Shown here one piece after another: positions 1 to 5,103 of a stretch of DNA of 7,195 nucleotides (the first letter of the stretch is position 1; each line of letters starts with the position of its first letter). Source of the DNA: Planctomycetota bacterium (GTDB lineage: Bacteria > Planctomycetota > Phycisphaerae > Phycisphaerales > UBA1924). The notes under the pieces were generated by a model. The model was given only the letters and a program-made list of their open reading frames with translations. It searched no databases and was not told the origin of the DNA. The stretch is from positions 1 to 7,195 of the forward strand of contig JAEYNG010000507.1 of NCBI GenBank assembly GCA_023412695.1. Reading direction: 5' to 3'. The position numbers and the translations under genes are program-made.

Positions 1-1464
1 GGGTTGTACGGCGTGTCGGTCGCGGCGGTGGGGATGCTCAGCACGCTGGGCATCACGCTCGCAACGGACGCGTACGGGCCGATTGCCGACAACGCCGGCG
101 GGAACGCCGAGATGTCGGGCCAGCCGCCGCACGTGCGCGAGCGGACGGACATGCTCGACTCGCTGGGCAACACCACCGCCGCGACCGGCAAGGGCTTTGC
201 GATCGGTTCGGCCGCGCTAACCGCGCTCGCGCTGTTCGCGGCGTACATCGGCGTGGTGCAGACGCAGATCGCGACGCAGGCGCAGGCGTATGTTGCAGGG
301 TACCGGTACTCATTGGAGCAGCCCAAGCCGCCGAGCGAGCACGCGATTTACATGGGGAACGGGCTGTTCGCGTCGGTTGTCCCGGGTGCGGGACCGGGCG
401 GGAAAGACCATGTCGATGGGCTGATGCTCATCGACCGGAATCAGTTGCCGAGCGATGGGGCGTTCCAAGAGGTCATCCGCGCGGGTTATGTATTCATTCT
501 GGGTGCGGCGGAGGAGCACGTTGACGGACCGGATCAACTGAATGATCCGTTCGGGCTCGCGGACAGCCGAGTACAGACGGTTTCGACCATCATCCCGCAC
601 GGCAGTCACGATCACGCGGTCGCGATCGACGTCGTGTCCGCTTCGCGCGGCACGATCGCCGACGTGCTGGCGTATTACGAGGTGACGCTGACGAACCCGC
701 GGGTGATCGGCGGCTTGTTCCTCGGGACGCTGCTGACGTTTGTGTTCTGTGCGCTGACGATGAGCGCGGTCGGCCGCGCGGCCTACGCGATGATGGGGGA
801 GTGCCGGCGGCAGTTCGGGCTCATGCGCGATGCGCTGCGGGCAAAGGGCATGACCGAGGCGCAGATCGCTGACCCCCAGCAGTGGCCGACGCGGATTGAT
901 GCCGGCTCGGGGAAGGAACTACCCGACTATGCGACGTGTGTGTCGATCGCGACGGCGGGCGCGCAGCGGGAGATGGTCGTGCCCGCGCTGCTGGCGATCG
1001 CGGTGCCGATCGGGATCGGCCTTGTGCTTGGCGTGCCGGGCGTGATCGGCCTGCTTGCGGGCGGGCTGACGAGCGGGTTCGCGGTGGCGATCTTCATGGC
1101 CAACGCGGGCGGCGCGTGGGACAACGCGAAGAAGCTGATCGAGAGCTACGGGCGGATCACAGCGGACAAGTTCCTGAACGATCCGGCGACCGCAGACCGC
1201 GTGCCGGTCGAGCTTCATGAAACGCTGCGGGCCCGTGCGCAGGAGATGGTGCGGACCGGCCGCGGCAACGGCTACATCTACGGCAAGGGCTCAGATGATC
1301 ACAAGGCCGCGGTCGTTGGCGACACGGTCGGCGATCCGTTCAAGGACACTTCCGGTCCGTCGCTGAACATCCTGATCAAGCTGATCTCGATCGTGAGCGT
1401 CGTGTTCGCGGGGCTGACGGTGAAGTACGGCGCGGTCATCGGCGCCTGGCTCGGGATGAACTGA
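1..1464 (+). CDS. hppA: Membrane-bound ion-pumping pyrophosphatase, K+-dependent type (5'-truncated by window edge)
   Basis: Hydrolyses pyrophosphate at the cytoplasmic face and pumps H+ and/or Na+ across the inner membrane. The frame is open at base 1, so 487 C-terminal residues of a protein normally about 650-800 long are present. Counting the TTG at base 4 as residue 1: the TDAYGPIADNAGG substrate/Mg site (D22, D29), GNTTAATGKG (55-64), LTMSAVGRAA (251-260), GGAWDNAKK (369-377) and VVGDTVGDPFKDTSGPSLN (437-455) are all intact, and the protein ends with the usual last helix. In K+-independent enzymes the GNTT motif is followed by Lys, with Thr three residues later; here these are A59 and G62, the K+-dependent state. 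Two stretches are longer than I expect: about residues 84-227 between the GSAALTALALFAAY helix and TNPRVIGGLFLG, and about 380-427 between DNAKK and GKGSDDHK. H+ versus Na+ specificity cannot be decided. The gene ends 14 bp before a strong terminator. Confidence 0.97.
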   Translation, partial: GLYGVSVAAVGMLSTLGITLATDAYGPIADNAGGNAEMSGQPPHVRERTDMLDSLGNTTAATGKGFAIGSAALTALALFAAYIGVVQTQIATQAQAYVAGYRYSLEQPKPPSEHAIYMGNGLFASVVPGAGPGGKDHVDGLMLIDRNQLPSDGAFQEVIRAGYVFILGAAEEHVDGPDQLNDPFGLADSRVQTVSTIIPHGSHDHAVAIDVVSASRGTIADVLAYYEVTLTNPRVIGGLFLGTLLTFVFCALTMSAVGRAAYAMMGECRRQFGLMRDALRAKGMTEAQIADPQQWPTRIDAGSGKELPDYATCVSIATAGAQREMVVPALLAIAVPIGIGLVLGVPGVIGLLAGGLTSGFAVAIFMANAGGAWDNAKKLIESYGRITADKFLNDPATADRVPVELHETLRARAQEMVRTGRGNGYIYGKGSDDHKAAVVGDTVGDPFKDTSGPSLNILIKLISIVSVVFAGLTVKYGAVIGAWLGMN

Positions 1465-1477
1465 GCCGTCGCGAGGC

Positions 1478-1523
1478 AAAAACAACAACCCCCGGTCCGT
1501 GAGGGCCGGGGGTTGTGCTTTTT
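1478..1523. terminator. Bidirectional intrinsic terminator between convergent units
   Basis: A 14-bp stem (1485-1498 with 1503-1516, one G-U wobble at T1496) closes a GTGA tetraloop. On the + strand it is followed by GC and TTTTT (1519-1523), so it ends the pyrophosphatase transcript. On the minus strand the same hairpin is followed, after a short TG spacer, by TTTTT (complement of A1478-A1482), so it can also stop transcription coming from the importer operon. No earlier minus-strand terminator is evident, which implies a long 3' tail on that operon. Confidence 0.85.
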
Positions 1524-1572
1524 CAGCTTGGGGCCAGGCCTGTTGGGGCCGGCTCCGTCGAGCGGCCGCGCT

Positions 1573-1622
1573 TTAGCGGCTTGGCCCCTTTTGACAATCC
1601 TGAATCACTGGATCACCTCCTT
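1573..1622 (-). promoter_or_regulatory. Full-length Shine-Dalgarno / 16S 3'-tail complement with 11-codon GTG ORF
   Basis: The minus strand reads AAGGAGGTGATCCAG (1622-1608), complementary over 15 nt to the conserved 3' end of bacterial 16S rRNA; equivalently, the + strand carries the 16S tail itself. Seven bases after GGAGG lies GTG (1608-1606), opening an 11-residue frame (MIQDCQKGPSR) that stops with TAA at 1575-1573. That GTG overlaps the TGA of an upstream 54-codon frame as GTGA. Minus-strand CTTTTG (1630-1625) and CAAAAG (1592-1587) flank the element and could pair, placing the ribosome site in a loop. Ordinary ribosome binding sites match far fewer bases. The match is seen directly; its role is unknown, and could be a leader peptide, an rRNA-like decoy or chance. 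Confidence 0.45.
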
Positions 1623-1769
1623 CCCAAAAGACCTCCCAGCCATCGCGGGGTTGTCGCCCGCTGCCGGGACTCTTTTCCCGCGGACCGTCATCCGCGGCTC
1701 ATCGCCCGGGCTGTGATCATCAACCCGGTCGTCGCACTTCCCGGCCTGGGCTCTGGTCGTGGTTCTCAC
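1605..1769 (-). CDS. Possible small protein, 54 codons (weak candidate)
   Basis: An uninterrupted minus-strand frame runs from GTG at 1769 to TGA at 1605-1607, with an internal ATG at 1691 that would give 28 residues (beginning MTVRGKRVPAAGD). About three quarters of its third codon positions are G or C, which fits coding in this GC-rich genome but also fits GC-rich non-coding DNA. Neither start has a good ribosome binding site. The product would be hydrophilic and basic, with no domain or membrane segment that I recognise. Its last codons hold the very strong Shine-Dalgarno-like motif, and its stop overlaps the GTG of the 11-codon frame, an arrangement seen in translational coupling. The hairpin cluster lies inside it, so an RNA element is at least as likely. 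Confidence 0.22.
   Translation of the reverse strand: MRTTTRAQAGKCDDRVDDHSPGDEPRMTVRGKRVPAAGDNPAMAGRSFGKEVIQ
1645..1697. other. Cluster of GC-rich hairpins, candidate structured RNA
   Basis: Three potential stems lie within 53 bp: GCGGG/CCCGC (1645-1649 with 1657-1661), CGGGA/TCCCG (1665-1669 with 1676-1680) and CCGCGGA/TCCGCGG (1678-1684 with 1691-1697). The second and third share 1678-1680 and cannot both form fully, as in a switch. On the minus strand they lie just upstream of the exceptional Shine-Dalgarno-like motif. GC-rich DNA makes chance stems common, so this is a candidate only; covariation in relatives would be decisive. Confidence 0.35.
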
Positions 1770-1910
1770 GCCGCGGCGGGGGCCGTTTCACGCGATCTTC
1801 CAACAGTATCGCCCACAATGCGGGCGACGCAAGATCATTCGTCAAAAACCTCCTCCGGGTTCGTCAACTTTGGAGCATTTTCATCGTTGGCGGCTGTGGC
1901 AGCGGCGGGC

Positions 1911-2108
1911 TTATCGCTCCAACTCGTCAAACGCGCCTTGCGCGGCCTGCTCGTCGAGGTACTTCTGGAAGTCGCCGGTTTTGTAGGAGATGAAGCAGAA
2001 GGCGTGATGGAGCGTGAGCCATTCCATGTCAGTCGGGTCTTCGTCGAGGTCCTTGCGGAGGCGGTTAAGCTCGGCAAGGAACATCTCGGCTTTCACGGGC
2101 TTGGGCAT
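1911..2108 (-). CDS. Small acidic hypothetical protein, 65 aa, last gene of the metal importer operon
   Basis: The ATG at 2108 is preceded by GGAG at a 6-nt distance on the minus strand, and the gene starts 37 bp after the permease stop, so it is probably cotranscribed. The protein (begins MPKPVKAEMFLAELNRLRKD, ends AFDELER) is soluble, acidic and likely mostly helical, with no signal peptide or membrane segment. A central stretch, TDMEWLTLHHAFCFISYKTG (residues 26-45), contains two adjacent His and one Cys but is not a metal motif I can name. I do not recognise the family. Position suggests an accessory or unrelated passenger of zinc uptake. Beyond its TAA the +1 frame stays open for about 25 more codons (to 1835) with protein-like composition, so the true C-terminus could be longer if a base is missing or the ribosome shifts. 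Confidence 0.72.
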   Translation of the reverse strand: MPKPVKAEMFLAELNRLRKDLDEDPTDMEWLTLHHAFCFISYKTGDFQKYLDEQAAQGAFDELER

Positions 2109-2145
2109 GGGCGTTCTCCGATGGGCAATGGTAGATGAAAGGTGC

Positions 2146-3015
2146 TCACGCCGCGGCGCGGCGGGGCGCGAAGCGGCTCCACGCGGCGGCGAGGGCGAAG
2201 AGGAGTGTGAGCACGAGGACCATGCTCGGGCCTGCCTGCCAGTTGAACTCGAGGCTCGCGGCGAACCCGCCGACAAGGCCAAGGATGCCCGCGCCGACGG
2301 AGAGCATAACCACCGGCCCGAGGCGGTCGCTCAGGCGCAGGGCAATTGCACCGGGCAGGACGAGCAACGCGGTGGCGAGGATGACGCCGGCGAGCTTCAT
2401 GGCCGTGACGACCGCGAGCGTCAGCAGGATCATCAGCATGAGCTTCATTCGGCCGGCGGGGACACCGAAGGCCGCGGCGGACTCCTCGTCGAAGGTCCAG
2501 AAAAGCAGGGGGCGCCGCCACCACCAGAGCGCGGCGGCGATGAGGAAGGCAAGAAGCCAGCCGGCGACGGCTTCCTGCTCGCCGGCGACGAAGATCGAGC
2601 CGAAGAGGATGGATTCCCAGCTTGATTGCGCCCCGCTGACCTGCACGAGCACTGCGCCGAGCGCCATCGAGCCGACAAGGAACATGCCGATGGTCGTGTC
2701 GACGGGTGTGGTGCGGCGGTCGGAGACGGCGGCCATTCCGAGGGCGGCGGCGATGCAGAACGCGACGATCACCGCGAACTCGGCGAGTCCGCCGGGGACG
2801 AGCAGGCCCGCCGCGCCGAGGACCGCGGCGACACCGATCCCGCCGAACGCGGAGTGGCTGACCCCCTGGCCGACGAAGCCGAGACGCTTCACGACGACGA
2901 GCGGGCTGAGCAGGCCACACATTACGACGACGGAGAAACCGGCGACAAGGGCGATGCCGACGATGTGCCGCATGTCCGCGGCGTCGGGGCTCGTGAGCAG
3001 GTCGATGATCTCCAT
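2146..3015 (-). CDS. znuB: Zinc/manganese-type ABC transporter permease (ABC-3 family)
   Basis: Inner-membrane channel subunit of the importer, 289 residues, normal for the family. It is strongly hydrophobic, with about eight or more membrane segments. Family landmarks: VGQGVSHSAFGGIGVA (48-63, compare GD-LSH-A--G-A in ZnuB/MntB), DTTIGMFLVGSMALG (106-120), a cytoplasmic FDEESAAAFGVP loop (175-186) that should dock with the ATPase, AMKLAGVILATALLVLPGA (205-223) and the final WQAGPSMVLV helix (259-268). The ATG at 3015 has GAGAGGAG about 9 nt upstream, inside the 3' end of the ATPase gene, and only 2 bp separate the two genes, so the pair is probably translationally coupled. The sequence does not prove zinc over manganese; the His-rich partners favour zinc. 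Confidence 0.95.
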   Translation of the reverse strand: MEIIDLLTSPDAADMRHIVGIALVAGFSVVVMCGLLSPLVVVKRLGFVGQGVSHSAFGGIGVAAVLGAAGLLVPGGLAEFAVIVAFCIAAALGMAAVSDRRTTPVDTTIGMFLVGSMALGAVLVQVSGAQSSWESILFGSIFVAGEQEAVAGWLLAFLIAAALWWWRRPLLFWTFDEESAAAFGVPAGRMKLMLMILLTLAVVTAMKLAGVILATALLVLPGAIALRLSDRLGPVVMLSVGAGILGLVGGFAASLEFNWQAGPSMVLVLTLLFALAAAWSRFAPRRAAA

Positions 3016-3017
3016 GC

Positions 3018-3917
3018 TCAGCGGCTCCTCTCACGCGACGCGGAGATGTCAAGCTGGACGGGCTCGGACGGACCAGGAGCGGCCGACGGCTCGCTGCAGC
3101 AGTCGCCTGCGCCGTGGGCATGGACGTGCATGCCGGTGAGCGTGCCCGGTGCGCCGGCGACCTCGTGGCTGAAGAGTTCGGCGAGGACCTGCGGTGTCAG
3201 GCCCTGCGGGGCGGAGTGTGCGTGCAGGCGGCGGGCGAGGCAGGCGACCCGGTCGCTCCCCGCGACGATCGCGCGGAGGTCGTGGCTGACAACGATGATC
3301 GTCAGCGCGAGCTCGGTGTGGATGCGGGAGAGCAGGTCGGCGAAGACGCGCTGGCCCGCGGCGTCGATGCCGACCATCGGCTCGTCGAGCACGAGGATGC
3401 GGGCGTCGGCCGCCAGTGCCCGGGCGACCATAACGCGCTGGAGTTGCCCGCCTGAGAGCTTTCCGACAGGGCGGTCGGCGAAAGCGGATGCGCCGACGAG
3501 CGTGAGCATGTGGTCCACGCGATGGTGCGTCTCGGTGTTGACTCGCTTCCACGGGGCGAGCCGCCACGCCGCGCCGAGGGTGACGAGCTGGCGAGCGGAC
3601 ATCGGCATGCCCAGCTCGGCGTCCATGCGCTGCGGGACGTAGCCGATCGTTCCCGTGCGCCGGGCCTCCGCGGGGGACATGCCGAGGACGGTGATGCTGC
3701 CGGCTTGGAGATTCAGAAGGCCCAGGCAAAGCTTGAGGAAGGTGCTTTTGCCGCCGCCATTGGGGCCAAGGATGCCGAGGCGCTCGCCTTGGCGCACTTC
3801 GAGGGTGATATTCTCGAGGACGGTCTGCTCGCCGCCAGGGTAGCGGTAGGTAACACCGCGGCACTCGACCGCAGGCGTCTCGGCAGGAATGTCGCTCGTG
3901 GAAGAAGTGGGGGGCAT
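3018..3917 (-). CDS. znuC: Metal ABC transporter ATP-binding protein with His-rich C-terminal tail
   Basis: Cytoplasmic ATPase that powers the importer. All nucleotide-binding motifs are present in its 299 residues: Walker A GPNGGGKST (51-59), Q-loop Gln96 in GYVPQ, signature LSGGQ (154-158), Walker B ILVLDEP (174-180), D-loop GID (183-185) and switch His212 in VVSHDL. ZnuC-type proteins usually have about 250 residues; this one adds a Ser/Thr/Pro-rich N-terminus (1-16) and a C-terminal tail of about 40 residues after LFSHEV. The tail contains MHVHAHGAGDCC (263-274), and HAHS occurs at 232-235; these are plausible metal ligands. The ATG at 3917 lies 33 bp after the binding-protein stop and has no clear Shine-Dalgarno. 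I keep it because the conserved domain begins at about residue 17 and no better start lies downstream. Confidence 0.95.
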   Translation of the reverse strand: MPPTSSTSDIPAETPAVECRGVTYRYPGGEQTVLENITLEVRQGERLGILGPNGGGKSTFLKLCLGLLNLQAGSITVLGMSPAEARRTGTIGYVPQRMDAELGMPMSARQLVTLGAAWRLAPWKRVNTETHHRVDHMLTLVGASAFADRPVGKLSGGQLQRVMVARALAADARILVLDEPMVGIDAAGQRVFADLLSRIHTELALTIIVVSHDLRAIVAGSDRVACLARRLHAHSAPQGLTPQVLAELFSHEVAGAPGTLTGMHVHAHGAGDCCSEPSAAPGPSEPVQLDISASRERSR

Positions 3918-3950
3918 GCGGGTCGCGGCGAGTCGGGCCGCGGTGAGAGT

Positions 3951-4919
3951 TTACTCCGGCTTGGCAGGCTTCTGGCCCAGGCCCTTCTTGAGGGCTTCAA
4001 GGTTCGATTCCATCATGGCGATCCAGTCGCCGCTTCCGAGCGGATCGATGGTGAGCACAGGGACCTTGGTGCGCTGTGCGATGCGCTTGCCCGCGGCCTG
4101 CGGGAGCTGCGGCTCGACGAAAACGGCCTTCGCGCCGCGAGTACGGATGGCGGCGATCGCGGACTGGATGGCCTTGTTGGTCGGCTCCTGCGCGTTCAGG
4201 CCGGCGATCGCGATCGTGTTCAGCGAGTAGCGGCGGGCGAGCCAGCCGTAGGCGTCGTGGCCGACGACGATGGTGCGGGTCTCGGCGCTGTCGGCGGCGC
4301 GCCGATATGCGGCGTCAATCTCGTCGATCCGCGCGGTGACTTTCTTTGCGGTTGTGAGGACCGGGTGCTCCGCCGCGCCCTCGACCGGCGAACGCTCGGC
4401 GAGACGTTGGGCGAACTTCTCGACAAAGGTCCTGGCGAGGACGGGGTCGAGCCAGAGGTGCGGATCCACGGAGCCGTGCAGGCACTCGCCGTTGGGGCCG
4501 TGTCGATGTCCGGAGTGGTCGTCCGGGTCGGCCTTCACGTCGCAGAGCTCAGCCATGGTGATGACGAGGCGGTCGGCGCTGGTGTTGTTCGAAAGGAACT
4601 TTTCAACCTGCGGCTCAAGGTTGAGTCCGACGAGCACGACCACGTCTGCTCTCGTGATCGCGGCGAGTTTCTGCGGGGGGATCTCGTACCCGTGCTCGCT
4701 GACGCCCGGGGGGATCAGCATGTCGATGGTGCTGCCCGGCGGCAGGAGGGGCTCAACCAAGCCGCGCAGCGGCGCGATCGTGACCACGGCCTTGAGTGGT
4801 GTGAGCTGTGGCGTTTCGGAGGATGTGGCCGGGGGCGGCGGGTCGTCAGCTTGTGCGACAAGCGGAAGGAACGACACGGCGCACATGACGATAACAAGCG
4901 TGAGAGTTCGGCGGCTCAT
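3951..4919 (-). CDS. znuA: Periplasmic zinc-binding protein of ABC importer (ZnuA/TroA family, cluster A-I)
   Basis: Captures the metal outside the inner membrane and delivers it to the permease; 322 residues, usual length. I start at the ATG at 4919 because it begins a clean signal peptide (MSRR, a hydrophobic run, VAQA before D25). The frame stays open further upstream, but that extension is Arg/Pro-rich, would precede the signal peptide and would cross the promoter. The lack of lipobox spacing around C13 points to signal peptidase I. A Pro-rich linker follows (27-30). Expected metal ligands are visible: H76 (SEHGYE), H154 (DPHLWLDP), H221 (VGHDAYGW) and D292 (IDPLGSGDW). Between the first two lies a His/Cys-rich loop (124-149, with H135, H138, H140, C146, H148), typical of zinc rather than manganese proteins. 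It is the first gene of the operon. Confidence 0.95.
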   Translation of the reverse strand: MSRRTLTLVIVMCAVSFLPLVAQADDPPPPATSSETPQLTPLKAVVTIAPLRGLVEPLLPPGSTIDMLIPPGVSEHGYEIPPQKLAAITRADVVVLVGLNLEPQVEKFLSNNTSADRLVITMAELCDVKADPDDHSGHRHGPNGECLHGSVDPHLWLDPVLARTFVEKFAQRLAERSPVEGAAEHPVLTTAKKVTARIDEIDAAYRRAADSAETRTIVVGHDAYGWLARRYSLNTIAIAGLNAQEPTNKAIQSAIAAIRTRGAKAVFVEPQLPQAAGKRIAQRTKVPVLTIDPLGSGDWIAMMESNLEALKKGLGQKPAKPE

Positions 4920-4925
4920 ACCCAG

Positions 4926-4954
4926 AGTATTGCCGCAGTCTGGTCTAAATGCAA
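4926..4954 (-). promoter_or_regulatory. Candidate promoter of the importer operon, possibly leaderless
   Basis: On the minus strand, TTGCAT (4954-4949) and AATACT (4931-4926) are separated by 17 bp. The matches to sigma-70 consensus are modest (3/6 and 4/6). The -10 box ends 6 bp before the ATG at 4919, so transcription would begin at or next to the start codon. No Shine-Dalgarno precedes that ATG, which agrees with a leaderless mRNA. The -35 box lies within the palindromic operator. Confidence 0.4.
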
Positions 4955-4967
4955 CTGAGTGGCATTT
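4947..4967. promoter_or_regulatory. Candidate Fur/Zur-family metalloregulator operator
   Basis: A 21-bp inverted repeat: half-sites AAATGCAACT (4947-4956) and AGTGGCATTT (4958-4967) around a central G, with 9 of 10 positions complementary (A4953/G4961 mismatch). It is AT-richer than its surroundings, lies 28-48 bp upstream of znuA, and overlaps the proposed -35 box. Length, symmetry and position are as expected for Fur-superfamily repressors such as Zur, which shut off zinc importers when zinc is plentiful. No regulator gene is in the window, so the identity of the binding protein is inference. Confidence 0.6.
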
Positions 4968-5058
4968 GAGTGTTGGCCGCCGTTTCGGGCGCACGACCGA
5001 GAAGAAGCGGATTGCGGGCAAACTTGGGGTGGGCCGTTCGACGTCGGGCCGGGTTCGC

Positions 5059-5087
5059 TTGACGCTGGCGGGTTCAGGACTTACGGT
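5059..5087 (+). promoter_or_regulatory. Candidate promoter for the tRNA gene
   Basis: TTGACG (5059-5064, 5/6 to the -35 consensus), a 17-bp spacer and TACGGT (5082-5087, a weak -10). Initiation would fall about 10 nt before the mature tRNA 5' end. The tRNA is divergent from the importer operon and no + strand gene lies upstream that could supply transcription. Confidence 0.4.
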
Positions 5088-5103
5088 GTGCTCTTGCAGA
5101 CGC

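Larger units (their letters stand above)
1524..1910. other. 387-bp intergenic region with hairpins, no confident gene
   Basis: Lies between the pyrophosphatase terminator and the end of the importer operon. Long + strand frames cross it, but they have no recognisable protein features and run into the complement of the minus-strand genes, so I do not call them. It contains a GGGGCC/GGCCCC stem (1545-1550 with 1583-1588, followed by TTTT on the + strand) enclosing a small hairpin (1565-1580), the hairpin cluster at 1645-1697, a hairpin with a 6-bp TCGCCC/GGGCGA stem (1809-1827), the 16S-tail-like sequence at 1608-1622, and weak minus-strand small ORFs. It may be an operon 3' UTR, a structured RNA or a dispersed intergenic repeat. 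The sequence alone does not decide. Confidence 0.6.

Noticed and set aside
1..3. TTG at base 4 as the true start of the pyrophosphatase
   Set aside because: The frame is already open at base 1, and the first residues belong to the middle of the family's conserved core, so the gene begins outside the window.
1600..1640. End of a 16S rRNA gene
   Set aside because: Only 15 nt match; the preceding sequence lacks the helix 45 and GTAACAAGGTA regions that should lie immediately upstream.
1809..1827. Terminator directly after the 65-residue gene
   Set aside because: The hairpin stem is only 6 bp and no T-tract follows on the minus strand; the bidirectional hairpin at 1478-1523 is much stronger.
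1515..2138. 207-codon + strand frame running from the terminator into the complement of the 65-residue gene
   Set aside because: It overlaps the terminator T-tract and is antisense to a better-supported gene with a ribosome site. Its low-complexity GC-driven composition shows no domain.
2135..3642. Long + strand frames antisense to the permease and ATPase genes
   Set aside because: The minus strand encodes clear ABC transporter motifs here. The + strand frames are Arg/Ala/Ser/Thr-rich shadows common in GC-rich DNA.
3510..4958. 482-codon + strand frame antisense to znuC and znuA
   Set aside because: Although long and open, it has no recognisable motif, and it mirrors codons of two well-conserved minus-strand genes, whose high third-position GC suppresses stops in that antisense frame.
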